Notes under the pieces: generated by a model
What the model was told of the DNA's origin: nothing
The model's input: only the letters and a program-made list of their open reading frames with translations
Databases searched by the model: none
NCBI GenBank assembly: GCA_039566865.1
Contig: CM076949.1
Location: 15,910,501 to 15,974,500, forward strand
Source: Aurelia coerulea
Lineage: Eukaryota > Cnidaria > Scyphozoa > Semaeostomeae > Ulmaridae
Length of the DNA stretch: 64,000 bases
Direction: 5' to 3'
Position numbers and translations under genes: made by a program
Shown here: positions 34,370-44,603 of the stretch, one piece after another
How positions within the stretch are numbered: the stretch's first letter is position 1
How the letters are laid out: each line of letters begins with the position of its first letter

Positions 34370-35130
34370 GGTAGACTTATGTAGTTTGACATGCTGAAAA
34401 CGAAGAGAAACAGACACAAGCTGAGAAATGCCCCCAAATGCTATTTTTAGACGGGGGTACTTGGTCCCAGTCCTCCAAAGGGGTGTCCCTTCGTAAAACG
34501 GAAACCGTGAGTGATAAAGAAATGAAACGTGTTGGTTTCTACACATTTTGATATGCTGAGAACGATAAAGAAAAGACTCAATCAAAAAATTACCCCCAAA
34601 TGCTATTTTTAGACGGGGGTACTTGGTCCAAGTCCTCCATAGGGGCGTCCCTTCGTAAAACGGAAACCGTGAGTGATAAAGAAATGAAACGTTTTGGTTT
34701 CTACACATTTTGATATGCTGAGAACGATAAAGAAAAGACCCAATCAAAAAATTACCCCTAAATGCTATTTTTAGACGGGGGTACTTGGTCCCAGTCCTCC
34801 ATAGGGGCCTTCTTCGTAAAACAGAAGACGTTTATGATAAAGAAATAAAAGGTTTTGGGTTGTACACATTCTGATATGCTCAGAACGATAAAGAAAAGAC
34901 CCAATCGAAAAATTACCCCTAAATGCTAATTTTAGACGGGGGTACTTGGTCCCAGTCCTCTGTAGGAGCCAACTTCGTAAAAAGAAGCCGTAAGTGATAA
35001 AGAAATGAAACTTTTGGTTTCTACACATTCTGATATGCTGAGAACGATAACGAAAAGACCCAATCAAAAATTACCCCTAAATGCTAGTTTTAGACGGGGG
35101 TACTTGGTCCTAGTCTTCCATTGGGGGCCT
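34370..35130. repeat. Left arm: about five tandem 155-bp units
   Basis: Units carry TTTTTAGACGGGGGTACTTGG, CGTAAAACGGAAACCGTGAG and CATTTTGATATGCTGAGAAC. The period is close to 156 bp, divisible by three, so minus-strand reading frames of repeated 51-52-residue blocks (SQHIKMCRNQ, KYPRLKIAFGG) stay open. They are repeat-driven and I do not call them genes. Confidence 0.85.
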
Positions 35131-35766
35131 TTCTCTATAATACCGGAGCTCGATTTGTCTCGTAACTATCAACATAATTTCTTTCGTCAATCAAGGCTCT
35201 TGTGAGCTTTTCTATTTTCAAGGCAGTGCAGTGCGGGGTGCAGTGTCCAATGCTCAGATTTCGCTCTTGATGAGCAAGACAGTCCTTCTTGATCATGAAT
35301 TTTTGAACACTTTTGCGTTTTTTCAGTGACAAATTTGATAAGAAACTGTTCTATTGCAAGCACAGCAATAGCATCATTCACGGTGGGAATGCTTTATCTA
35401 TTCTTTCAGTTGTAGATATTTTAATAATCAATACAAAAACACAAGTTCCTCATTTGTCCGTAAAAGAAGAAATGGAACTCTTTTTGTATTGAAGCGGTAT
35501 ATCAAAACACTGTTTCAGAATGGCCAATGCTTTGCTGTCAACTCATTCGGTGCCACGGCTGAAATGCTGTTCCAATCTGGTCCATGAAAACGCCACACCA
35601 GCATTGCAAATGAATTGCTAATACCTCAGTTCCATGCAAACAACATTTTACAAGAGCGACTGATATCGCAAAACCCCCCCCCCCCCCCCGCAGAAATGGC
35701 CCCTCAAATTTTATGGGAGAAGTCTCTTGCCATCTTGGATGGTTGTGTTTTGTGACAATCTCCTTG

Positions 35767-36824
35767 TTTTTTTTTTTTTTTTTTTTTTCTACATTCCATT
35801 AAAAATTTACAATACAAATTTACTAGTTACACTACTTACAAAATACTTTACTACACTACGAGACGATGCCACTAGATGCAAAATATCATGACTATTCTGT
35901 GGCATCACGAAAAACTAGGACAATAATACATGGGAACGCAAAAGAAAGAAAACTACATTCTGTCTCAAATTAGACATAAGGTGAAAAATTGTCCGCGATA
36001 ACAACAAACAAGATGCCTGCCGCCGTTATGGAAAATTTTGCGCTATCACAAATCTCACCTCATATATAATTTGAGACAGACTTTACATACGATAGTTAAT
36101 TAAATAATTGGTGGCTTACTAGGGGGATGGGGGCGAGATACTTTATTCAAAGCGACCAGTACTATGTATAAAACGTATCGTCAGCTCAAGGATACTTCTA
36201 TTCAGTTCATTTGGAAAAGTCTTATCGCCGTACAGTAAGATTTGCAACAGAGTTTCATTTGCAACATTTGCATATCCAAATGGTCGTATAAGAATGGAGA
36301 TACCAGCGAGGAGATCAGCCCTTTGAACACCAAAAGAGGGGCAGCGCAACAAGAAGTGTTCCGTATCCTCGATTCCATCGTTACTTGGGCACATTGGGTT
36401 TATTGTATCTCTAAAATTGTGTTGAAATTTGTGAAAGTTTAACTTGCTGAGACCAACCCTGAGTTGAGTAAGATAAGACAGGCCCTTAGGGTTATGGATC
36501 CCAAATACAGATTTTGTAGGGGGGCGGATTATGGATAGTAGCTTTTTCTTAAAAACAGCAACAAAAGGTGACAATCTAATTTCAGGATCAAGTTTATTCC
36601 ACTCAGACAAACAGTGAGGATAAAAACTAGATTTATATTTTTCTGTCCTTGCTCGTATTTGCCCGATTGTGTCACGCTCGCGAAGTGAATACTGGACCTG
36701 TTGAAGTGGTGGCATTGGGTCCCTTGTGTAGTCCGGGGTTAAATTATTTATTATTTTATAAAACAACGTAAGACGTCTGCTCCATCTGCGGATGCTTAGA
36801 GATTCCCATCCAAGGTCAAGGCCA
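35767..36824 (-). mobile_element. 5'-truncated LINE insertion with poly(A) tail and target duplication
   Basis: A T run at about 35767-35789 is the poly(A) tail of a minus-strand copy. The reverse transcriptase C-terminus is open from 36824 to 36143, with RRLTLFYKIINNLTPDYTRD, CPSNDGIEDTEHFLLRCPSF (a Cys/His finger-like end) and a terminal STGRFE. ATCTCCTTGTTT stands on both sides (about 35756 and 36826), the duplicated target. The copy begins in mid-ORF, as usual for LINE insertions. Confidence 0.85.
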
Positions 36825-37139
36825 TCTCCTTGTTTGAATGGCATGTGCGCAAAAGTTATAGCTTATTTTCTTGTTGCTCTAGATCAAGTTATTTTAGAAA
36901 CGATTTTATGATATTCTTCAATAGCTACAAGTTCTTGTAATGAGCAGTTGATCCAGAGAACATTCGAGTAAAGATCATTTAAATCAAGACGTCAGAAGCA
37001 ATTTGCTATACTGTTTAAATTTTCATTCATATTTCATGTAGATAGTTAAGAAAGCTTATGTCTACCCAATATATTCCAAATATAGACACTGGAAGGCAAT
37101 CTAATTCATTTAGAAAATTTTTATGTGATTTATGTAGTC

Positions 37140-37740
37140 TGTAGTACCGAGCTCACATACCTAAAAATCAATTGAATCCAGTCTAAGTATCCTAATAAGT
37201 GCAATTGGACTGGAAATACTTTTTTGGAGCTACCTAAAGCCTCATTTCTATTTAGTTGTCGACAATCTTTAAAGGTCTTTGGGAATTTTTGATGGTCATT
37301 GCAGTTTTGTAACGATCGCGAGAGACTGAATGGAAACCAAATGTCAAATTGACAAATACCGCCAATGACCCACAAAATTAATCTTTGATGATCGCTGGAA
37401 TGGAACTCAAGTTAATTCCAACGATCACCAGCAGCTCATAAGGATCGCCAAAGATCGTCAATGACTAAAAACTCGAATGGAAAGATAACAAAGATCACAA
37501 AATACCGCGAACAACCTATTTTTACGATCAAACGGGATGTCACATATTTACAAAATCCCAGTGTTTGCAAAAGATTGCCAACACCCCCCCCCCCAAAGAT
37601 CCTAAGATCCAAATTCCCTCAAAGATTACCAATGCTCCTGAAAGATTTTCGAGGACTAAATGAAAACCAGGCTTTAGGATCATTCAAGTATGTTTTTAAT
37701 GTGCAGAAACACTGACTTACTTTACAAAATCACGAACTAT
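37140..37740. mobile_element. Imperfect palindromic element inside the nested hAT
   Basis: CCTAAAGCCTCATTTCTATTTAG near 37229 is mirrored by the ACTAAATGAAAACCAGGCTTTAGG stretch near 37655. Many GATC and AAAGATC words are symmetric about 37400. It has no coding content. Confidence 0.55.
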
Positions 37741-37889
37741 TGAAAAGGCAGCGAAAAGATCAAATTCAGGACCTGGGTCAAGTACCCTAGCCTAGAAATA
37801 ATATCTGGGAGTAAATTTTTGATTAAATTGGTTTATCAGTTTTTACAACATATCTAAACGAGGGAAAACTAATAACTTGCATTCCTTTA

Positions 37890-38520
37890 TTGGTTCCAAT
37901 TCCCTTTTTTGTCTTACAAAAGGAAGCCCCCAATAAAGGACTGGGGCAAAATACACCTGTCTAAAATTAGCATTTAGGGGCAATCTTTTGATTGGGTCTA
38001 TTCGTTATCGTTCACAGAATGTCAGAATGTGTAGAAATAAAAAAATTTCATTTCTTTATCACTTGCTGTTTCTGTTCAGCAAAGGAGGCCCAAAAAGGAA
38101 GCCCCCAATACAGGACTGGGGTCATGTACCCCCGTCTAAAATTAGCTTTTAGAGTTTATTTTTTGATTGGGTCTTTTGGTTATCGTTCTCAGCATATCAG
38201 AATGTGTAGAAACCAAAAGTTTCATTTCTTTATCACTTACCGCTTCTTTTTTACGAAGTTGGCTCCTATAGAGGACTGGGACCAAGTACCCCCGTCTAAA
38301 AATAGCATTTAGGGGTAATTTTTTGATTGGATCTTTTCTTTATCGTTCTCAGCATATCAAAATGTGTAGAAACCAAAGCGTTTCATTTCTTTATCACTTA
38401 CGGTTTCCGTTTTACGAAGGGACACCCCTTTGGAGGACTGGGACCAAGTACCCCCGTCTAAAAATAGCATTTGGGGGCATTTCTCAGCTTGTGTCTGTTT
38501 CGCTTCGTTTTCAGCATATC
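37890..38520. repeat. Right arm: about four tandem 155-bp units, inverted
   Basis: The same units as 34370-35130 in opposite orientation (GTACCCCCGTCTAAAA, GTTCTCAGCATATCA, ATGTGTAGAAACCAAA). The outermost unit on each side diverges the same way (CATTTGGGGGCATTTCTCAGC), showing mirror-symmetric growth or copying of the arms. Confidence 0.85.
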
Positions 38521-38599
38521 AAACTACATACGTCTACCAAGTTTCATGCTGGTATCATCTTTTGCACGATTGTGGCTAATATTTTTGCTAACAGACCGG

Positions 38600-38910
38600 A
38601 CTATGTCGCTAAAGGCAAGCATGTTATTAGGAGATGAATTCTAAGCCAAAGTAAAGGATATTTCTTCAAAAAATTTCCTCGTGTCTGATTCCTAGGATAA
38701 CTGTTACAAAACGATCAAGGTTTCTCTGTCGCTAGAGGCAAGCATGACATTGGGAGATGCATTCTGAGCCAAAGTAAAGGATATTTCTTCAACAATTTCC
38801 TCGTGCTCTGATTCATAGGATAACTGTTACAAAACGATCAAGGTTTCCTCGTCGCTAAAGGCAAGCATGATATTGGGAGATGCATTCTAAGCCAAAGTAA
38901 AGGGCGTGGC
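38600..38910. repeat. Three tandem units of about 120 bp (subterminal)
   Basis: CATTCTAAGCCAAAGTAAAG, TTTCCTCGTG and GATAACTGTTACAAAACGAT recur three times just inside the right end of the nested element. Similar phrases occur at 29100, 34210, 32990, 33118 and 63540-63800, marking a hAT-like family. Confidence 0.75.
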
Positions 38911-39416
38911 CCCAAAAGTTTTCCTTGGGGCTTCACCCCCAGACCCGCTCATTTACATTCCCCCCCCCACTTAATTTACCCTGGCCACGCCGCTGATCTA
39001 AATCCAGTGTTAGATATCGCCAAAGCTAACGAGAAGTTTCAATTAGTGAAACAAGTTGGCTTCTCGTGTATCATGTTAGAGCCCCTTGTGAAAGGTAAGG
39101 GAAAGTAGAAATGGAAGGGTTTCTCAATGGAGAGGAACTTGAGCCTCTCAACAAGAAGAATGTGTATGTGACAAAAAAAGTCCATGCTCAAAAGCCACGC
39201 CCACCAGTCGGCAAATCGAGAGCTTGCACCCCCCTAGCTTGATATCTCTAACGACGGCCCTGGGCCTGGAGGTGGCTATTTATCTCCGTCAACTAACTTT
39301 AAAACCAGGGACGCCGGAGCGATGGTAGGGCAAGGGGGCGACTAGGAACGTAAGGGCAATCGAGACCGAAGGGGGACCAAAGGCGAGCGAAGCGAGCCTA
39401 AAAATTAGGGGTATAG

Positions 39417-39562
39417 TGTATTAGGTGTAAACCATCATGTATAAGCCTCGATATCAGGTAGAGGTATAATGAATTTGGAAACATGGCGTCTTATCTCGTG
39501 TGCTCTTTAGGTCTAGCGTTAGGTCGCAGCGGATCTTAGGCATCGCGCGCGCATACACAACA
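39417..39562 (+). repeat. Probable 5' LTR of the older Gypsy element (A)
   Basis: It would begin TGTATTAGG and end ACACAACA. Directly behind is ATGGCGACGAG, the same primer-binding-like sequence that follows the LTR of the intact element B. The 3' LTR is absent, so the borders are inferred only. Confidence 0.45.
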
Positions 39563-39637
39563 TAATATGGCGACGAGTAATCTCAAGAACCCAAAGAAGG
39601 AATAGAAGGAAGTAATTTCAACAAGAGAATAAGAATT

Positions 39638-40192
39638 ATGCCAGACAACGAGAATCAAATAGGCCAAGCTCAACCGCCTCAACCAGTAGCGATTCATTTG
39701 CCTCCAGTTAAGGAATTTGATCCAAAAGGAGACCCATCTACGGTAAGCCAACGATGGCAGAAATGGAAGAAATCGTTTGTATATTTTCTGAATGCAACAG
39801 GTATTCAAAATGATAGCCAAAAGAGGGCTGCACTTTTGCATCTTGTAGGAGATGAAGTGCAAGATATATTTGAAACATTAGGTGAGGTAGGCACAACATA
39901 TGACCAAGCAATAGAGAAGTTAGATAGTCATTTTGATATCAAGAGGAATATTCCATTTGAAAGATGTGTATTTCATGAGGCAGGTCAAGAATCTGGAGAA
40001 AACATAGATTCATATGTCACTAGGTTGAAAAAGTTAACTATTCATTGTGAATATGGAGATGCAAGACAAAATGAGATCAGAGATCAAGTAATAGCAAAAT
40101 GCCAATCAAGTAAGCTTAGAAAAAGATTGCTACAAGAAGCAGATCTCACATTAGATAAAGTTCTAACAATAGGAAAGCTCATGGAACAATCA
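39638..40192 (+). pseudogene. Gag of older Ty3/Gypsy element A (3'-truncated)
   Basis: The frame begins at ATG 39638 and matches the Gag of the intact element B in layout: W-Q-K-W-K-K near the start, LLHLVGDEVQDIFETLGEVG, a Phe-His-Glu-Ala block and LRKRLLQEADLTLDKVL. It runs into the LTR of element B at 40193, so the zinc knuckles and the start of the protease are missing. Gag forms the particle of the retrotransposon. The next coding of A resumes at 44604, already within the protease. Confidence 0.85.
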
Positions 40193-40323
40193 TGTCGGAT
40201 ATTGAAGGGTGGACGCAGATAGTACACCATTTTGTTGTCTGCCTCGTGTATCAACTCTAACTTAGATTCCGGGGGGCCTGGGTCTTACATATATGATAAT
40301 AATCATAACCATAAAACATTACA
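40193..40323 (-). repeat. 3' LTR of Gypsy element B (131 bp)
   Basis: TGTCGG..ATTACA as written on plus; on minus it is TGTAATG..CCGACA. All 131 bases are identical to 44473-44603. The adjoining A-rich GGGGAATGA (minus, plus 40324-40340) is a polypurine tract in the expected place. Confidence 0.93.
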
Positions 40324-40438
40324 TCATTCCCCTTTTTTTTGACAACATAAACATAACATAACGTGTTTGTTCTTTGAGTCCTGTTCTCTTTGCATAGTAT
40401 ATAAAAATAAAAATAAAGAAATAAAATAAATTCTCCTC

Positions 40439-43400
40439 CTAGTCTGTTGCTACAACTGTTCCATATCTTTCAGGCATTCGCCTTTGTCTAACAGGATATC
40501 TGTTTTCTCTGTTATTCTCTTCAACTGTTTCTGTTCTTTTGTGATTGTCATCATCAGACAAATCATCATCATCATCATCTTTCTTACTAAACTTTTTGAA
40601 AAAGCTAATATTTCTAGTGACTTTCCTTCCATCTTGTCTTTCTGCTGTTACTCTGGAACCTTTACGATATATAACTCTGTAAGTAGTGCTTTCAAAGTTT
40701 GCAGAAAACTTGTTCTTTTTATCTTGTTTTAACAAAACTGTATCACCAACTTTGATATCAGAAATCTTTGTGTGTCTTCTTTTGTCTGCATAGCTTTTCA
40801 TCTTCTCTTTCCCAACTGCATCATTTTCCTGAGCTTCTCTGTGTCTTTTAGATTTACTTGTCTTGATTAAACAAGGTAGTTTCCCTCTAATGACCCTATT
40901 GTATAGCAGTTCTGAAGGTGCAATCTTTGTGGTTGCATGTGGGGTGGATCTATAACTCAATAAAAATCTTTGAAGTTCTTGTCTCCAATTTCTATTTTCT
41001 ATACATGCAGCTCTAATTGCTTTTCCTAGAGGTTGATTAAATCTCTCTACCTCTGAGTTCCCTTGGGGCCATAATGGTGTAGAAGGGTCAAACTTTATTC
41101 CTAGAGTCATCAAGTATCTTTCAAAATCATCACCATTAAATGGTGGACCATTGTCTGTTACTATTTCTTCAGGAAGTCCATGCATTGCAAAAACTTGATC
41201 TAATTTTGGAATAATGGTTGGAGCAGCAGTAGATCTTACAATTTCTGTTATGGGGAATCTAGAATAAGCATCTACAATAACAAGTATATACTCACTACTT
41301 GGAAGTGGTCCATAAAAGTCAATATGCAGTTTTTTCCAAGGTCCAGATGGCATAGGTCTCATTCGCAATGGTTCTGGTGCTTTTTGTGTTCCTACTGCTT
41401 GACAAGGTAAACAGCTACTAATCTCTTCTGTTACCAATTTTTCAATAAATGGAAACCAAACTTTTTCTCTGATCAGGGCTTTAGTCTTAGCAAGGCCCTG
41501 GTGACCCTCGTGAGCTAGTTTTACTGATCTTTTCCATAATGATTTAGGCATGACAATTTGGTTTCCCCGCAAAATAATTCCATTTGCATGATTAATTGTC
41601 AATGAATCTTTGGCTAGCTTGTAAGGTACTAAAAACTGGTTACTCCAATCTCCTGTTTCAATTGCTTTTATGACTGCTTGGAGTGTCCCATCTTTTTCTG
41701 TCTCTCTTTGTACTTCTTCTATGGTCATGGCTTTTGGTATCGCATTTATTGTTATATATCTCACATACTCATCTGCCATGTTTTCTTTGACACTGACTGT
41801 TGTAGGATGTCTCGACATGAAGTCAGCCGGATTATCTTTTCCAGGCTTGTAAATAACTTTGAAACAATATTGCTGTAAGCGGAGCACCCATCTTTCAATG
41901 CGTAATGATGGTTTTGATTTAGGGTTCCCATAAATCACCTCCAAAGGCTTGTGATCTGTTATCAGGTTGAAACTTTTTCCATAAAGATACATATGAAAAT
42001 GTTCAGTACCCCACACAATACTAAGTGCTTCTTTCTCAGTTTGTGAGTATCGACGCTCCACAGGGGTAAGTGCTCTACTGGCATATGCAATCACTTTTTG
42101 AGGCTCATCTTTGTTTGATTGTGCAAGAATTGCAGAAATACCAATGGGACTGGCATCTACAATCAGGTATGTTTCTTTTTCAATATCAAAATATGTCATA
42201 ACTGGACTGTCTGTCAGAACATCTTTGAGTTTCTTAAATGCTTGTGAGTGTTCTTTCTCCCATTTGAATACAATGTTTTTGTGAGTTAATCTTCTCAGTG
42301 GTTCTGTTATATCTGCAAAATTTGGTATGAACTTTGCACTGAAATTTGCCATTCCTAATAAACTTCTCACTTCTGATGCATTGTTTGGTATAGGAGCATC
42401 TACTAAATCTGCAATCTTCTTTTGATCTGGTTTGACACCATCTTCTGAAAATACCATACCAAAGAATGAAAGTTCTGGTTGTAAAAATTTACATTTTTCT
42501 CTGTTTACTGTGAGCTTTCTTGCCTTTAATCTTGCAAGACATTCATTCAATGCTTTATCATGCTCTGCTCTGGTTTTGCCAAAAATGATAATATCATCTG
42601 CTAAGTTTCTGACATTATCTATACCCTTTAAAGCTTCTTGTAATGTATGTTGAAATAACTCAGCAGCTGCATTTGTGCCATAGTTTAATCTTTTGTACTG
42701 GAATAAACCAATGTGCGTGCTGAACGTAGTGATATATCTGCTATCTTTGTGCAATTCTAATTGATGGTATGCTTGACTAAGGTCTATCTTTGAAAAGAAT
42801 TTAGCTCCATTTAATTGTACCATAATTTCATCAACTGTGGGCATGACATGTCTAACTCTTTTTATGGCTGTGTTTGCTGAACGCATATCAACACAAATTC
42901 TAATTGACTTATTGTCCTTCTTTGGTACTGCAACTATCTGGGATATCCAAGGGGTTGCTTGCCCCTCTGGCACTCTCTCTATTATTCCTTGTGCTTCCAG
43001 ACTTAACAATTCTTCTTCTACTTGCTTTCTGATGTGAAATGGTATGCGTCTGGTATTTTGAACAACTGGAGTTACATTTTCATCAATGTTCAATTTAATT
43101 TGAACTCCATCTAACTTTCCTATTCCTCTAAAAATTTCTTTATTTGCAAGTAAAGCAGCATCAACTGATTTATCATGGGTAGATCTGATAGGAATCCATG
43201 AGCAGGTGGAAGCAATTTGTGGTTTCACATTTTTGTCTTTCACTTTTGAAACCATTGGATTGATGTGAAATGTAACAAGACCAAGTTCTTGGGATGTCTC
43301 TGAACCTAATAGTGAACCAGAGTTCCCTTCTGTGACATAAAATGTGGCTACAGTAATGCGCTTTTTGGTCTCCACAGTGGCTTGGAATTTTCCTAATAAT

Positions 43401-44437
43401 TTCACAGGGCTGTTGCTGTTGTATGGGTACACTTTAACTGTTGTTTTCTCTAATTTAGGATCTGATGGTATCTGACTAAATGTTTCTTCATCAAGAATAT
43501 TTACTGAGGCTCCTGTATCCACAAGTAAATCACATTTGTAATCACTGATTTTGGCAGTAACAGTGTTACCAGGTTTTTCCTTCTGTTTCACAGCATAGAT
43601 GTAATCAAAATCTGAATCAGAATCACTTTGTGTTTTATCCACTGATTTTGTTGTAATTGGCCTAACATGTCTTTTGAAAGGCTGTGTTTTCCTTGGCTCT
43701 TGTTGAGTTTTGCTCATACAATACTTTGCAAAGTGGTTCTTTTTCCCACATTTATGACATATCTTACCAGCAGCTGGACAGGTCTGGTTTTTATGAGGGT
43801 AAGATCCTCCACACTGATGACATTTCTTTGTTTGTACATGTCCTTTCTTGTGCTGACTGTGTATTACACGATGCACTTCTTGCTTTATTTCAGTGTTACC
43901 TTCAATGCTACTTGCTTGCTGTGTACTTGTTTCATCTCTTTGGCCATCTAATAACATTTCTTTCAATGTGTATTTTGGATCTCGTAAAGCTTTCTTTCTT
44001 AAACGACTTGATGATCCATTTGTGACAATTTGCAACAATATTTCGAACTCTTTTCTATCCCCAAAGTCACAACGTGATGCTAAGTTCTGTAATCGAACAT
44101 GGAATTGACCTAAAGTCTCATTTGGCTCTTGTCTGGCCTGGCGAAATAAATATGTTTCATGAAGCAAGTTCTTCTGTGGCTCAAAATGTCCCGTGAGCTT
44201 TTCTAACGCTGTTTTGTAATCATCTCCATTATCTGGGATTGTATTCAGGATATCTGCAACTGGTTCTCCAGCCAAATAAATCAACAGGGCTCTTTTTCTT
44301 TTATCATCTTTGATATCAGCAGCGACCAAGTACTGCTCGAATCTTGAAACCCAACGTTTCCATGCGTTACACGCGTTGGCAGGGTCTGACACTGCATCAA
44401 ACGGAGGCACAGGTTGTATTGAACCAGCTCCTGCCAT
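40439..44437 (-). CDS. Intact gag-pol of Ty3/Gypsy retrotransposon B (1,332 codons)
   Basis: One uninterrupted frame encodes Gag (about 1-190), two zinc knuckles (CHQCGGSYPHKNQTC and CHKCGKKNHFAKYC), an aspartic protease (LLVDTGAS), reverse transcriptase (FSKIDLSQAYHQLEL; LADDIIIF as active site), RNase H (LIVDAS, TEKEAL, TDHKPLE), and an integrase. The integrase has an H2C2 finger (H.GHQG..C..C) and the DDE residues in HIDFYGP, VTDNGPPF and NSEVERFNQ. It replicates through RNA and reinserts in DNA. A D-rich tract lies near the C-terminus. With identical LTRs, a primer site and a polypurine tract, it looks recently active. Unlike most relatives, gag and pol need no frameshift. Confidence 0.95.
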   Translation of the reverse strand: MAGAGSIQPVPPFDAVSDPANACNAWKRWVSRFEQYLVAADIKDDKRKRALLIYLAGEPVADILNTIPDNGDDYKTALEKLTGHFEPQKNLLHETYLFRQARQEPNETLGQFHVRLQNLASRCDFGDRKEFEILLQIVTNGSSSRLRKKALRDPKYTLKEMLLDGQRDETSTQQASSIEGNTEIKQEVHRVIHSQHKKGHVQTKKCHQCGGSYPHKNQTCPAAGKICHKCGKKNHFAKYCMSKTQQEPRKTQPFKRHVRPITTKSVDKTQSDSDSDFDYIYAVKQKEKPGNTVTAKISDYKCDLLVDTGASVNILDEETFSQIPSDPKLEKTTVKVYPYNSNSPVKLLGKFQATVETKKRITVATFYVTEGNSGSLLGSETSQELGLVTFHINPMVSKVKDKNVKPQIASTCSWIPIRSTHDKSVDAALLANKEIFRGIGKLDGVQIKLNIDENVTPVVQNTRRIPFHIRKQVEEELLSLEAQGIIERVPEGQATPWISQIVAVPKKDNKSIRICVDMRSANTAIKRVRHVMPTVDEIMVQLNGAKFFSKIDLSQAYHQLELHKDSRYITTFSTHIGLFQYKRLNYGTNAAAELFQHTLQEALKGIDNVRNLADDIIIFGKTRAEHDKALNECLARLKARKLTVNREKCKFLQPELSFFGMVFSEDGVKPDQKKIADLVDAPIPNNASEVRSLLGMANFSAKFIPNFADITEPLRRLTHKNIVFKWEKEHSQAFKKLKDVLTDSPVMTYFDIEKETYLIVDASPIGISAILAQSNKDEPQKVIAYASRALTPVERRYSQTEKEALSIVWGTEHFHMYLYGKSFNLITDHKPLEVIYGNPKSKPSLRIERWVLRLQQYCFKVIYKPGKDNPADFMSRHPTTVSVKENMADEYVRYITINAIPKAMTIEEVQRETEKDGTLQAVIKAIETGDWSNQFLVPYKLAKDSLTINHANGIILRGNQIVMPKSLWKRSVKLAHEGHQGLAKTKALIREKVWFPFIEKLVTEEISSCLPCQAVGTQKAPEPLRMRPMPSGPWKKLHIDFYGPLPSSEYILVIVDAYSRFPITEIVRSTAAPTIIPKLDQVFAMHGLPEEIVTDNGPPFNGDDFERYLMTLGIKFDPSTPLWPQGNSEVERFNQPLGKAIRAACIENRNWRQELQRFLLSYRSTPHATTKIAPSELLYNRVIRGKLPCLIKTSKSKRHREAQENDAVGKEKMKSYADKRRHTKISDIKVGDTVLLKQDKKNKFSANFESTTYRVIYRKGSRVTAERQDGRKVTRNISFFKKFSKKDDDDDDLSDDDNHKRTETVEENNRENRYPVRQRRMPERYGTVVATD

Positions 44438-44458
44438 TTTCTTTTTCTTTCCTAGTTT

Positions 44459-44472
44459 ATTCTCGTCGCCAT
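44459..44472 (-). promoter_or_regulatory. Primer binding site of element B
   Basis: ATGGCGACGAGAAT directly follows the 5' LTR (minus). The same TGGCGACGAG stands behind the supposed LTR of element A at 39566. This is the place and form of a tRNA primer site; the tRNA was not identified. Confidence 0.7.
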
Positions 44473-44603
44473 TGTCGGATATTGAAGGGTGGACGCAGAT
44501 AGTACACCATTTTGTTGTCTGCCTCGTGTATCAACTCTAACTTAGATTCCGGGGGGCCTGGGTCTTACATATATGATAATAATCATAACCATAAAACATT
44601 ACA
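44473..44603 (-). repeat. 5' LTR of Gypsy element B (131 bp)
   Basis: Identical to 40193-40323. At 131 bp it is among the short LTRs for this class. The outer neighbours (AATCA on one side, AGCAT on the other) do not form a target duplication. Confidence 0.93.

Larger units (their letters stand above)
34035..38995. mobile_element. 4.96-kb hAT-like element nested in the 7.1-kb element
   Basis: It starts CAGTGGCATGGCAACGGG and ends CCCTGGCCACGCCGCTG. ATCTAAAT is duplicated exactly at 34027-34034 and 38996-39003, proving insertion into the outer element. Inside, long inverted arms of tandem repeats (34370-35130 and 37890-38510) flank a centre with a LINE insertion and a palindrome. No intact transposase was seen. 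Confidence 0.88.
32162..39262. mobile_element. 7.1-kb hAT-like element, perfect 8-bp duplication, with nested insertions
   Basis: It starts CAGGGCCGTAGCTAC and ends AACGACGGCCCTG; the outer nine bases are inverted exactly. GGCCTGGA is duplicated at 32154-32161 and 39263-39270. The start region has a long C run and two GTCGGCAAAT phrases; the end region has CAGTCGGCAAATCGAG and a C run. Most of the length is the nested element 34035-38995. A short coding-like frame (33887-34034, resuming after 39003 with PVLDIAKANEKF) may be a transposase remnant. Confidence 0.86.

Noticed and set aside
34277..34747. 156-codon frame of repeated blocks as a repeat protein
   Set aside because: The 155-bp period is close to a multiple of three, so frames stay open by repetition. 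The same blocks lie in inverted arms of a transposon.
35767..35789. Simple poly(T) microsatellite
   Set aside because: It is better explained as the poly(A) tail of the minus-strand LINE with a flanking target duplication.
41670..43037. Several plus-strand frames of 60-73 codons
   Set aside because: They are antisense shadows of the intact gag-pol frame.
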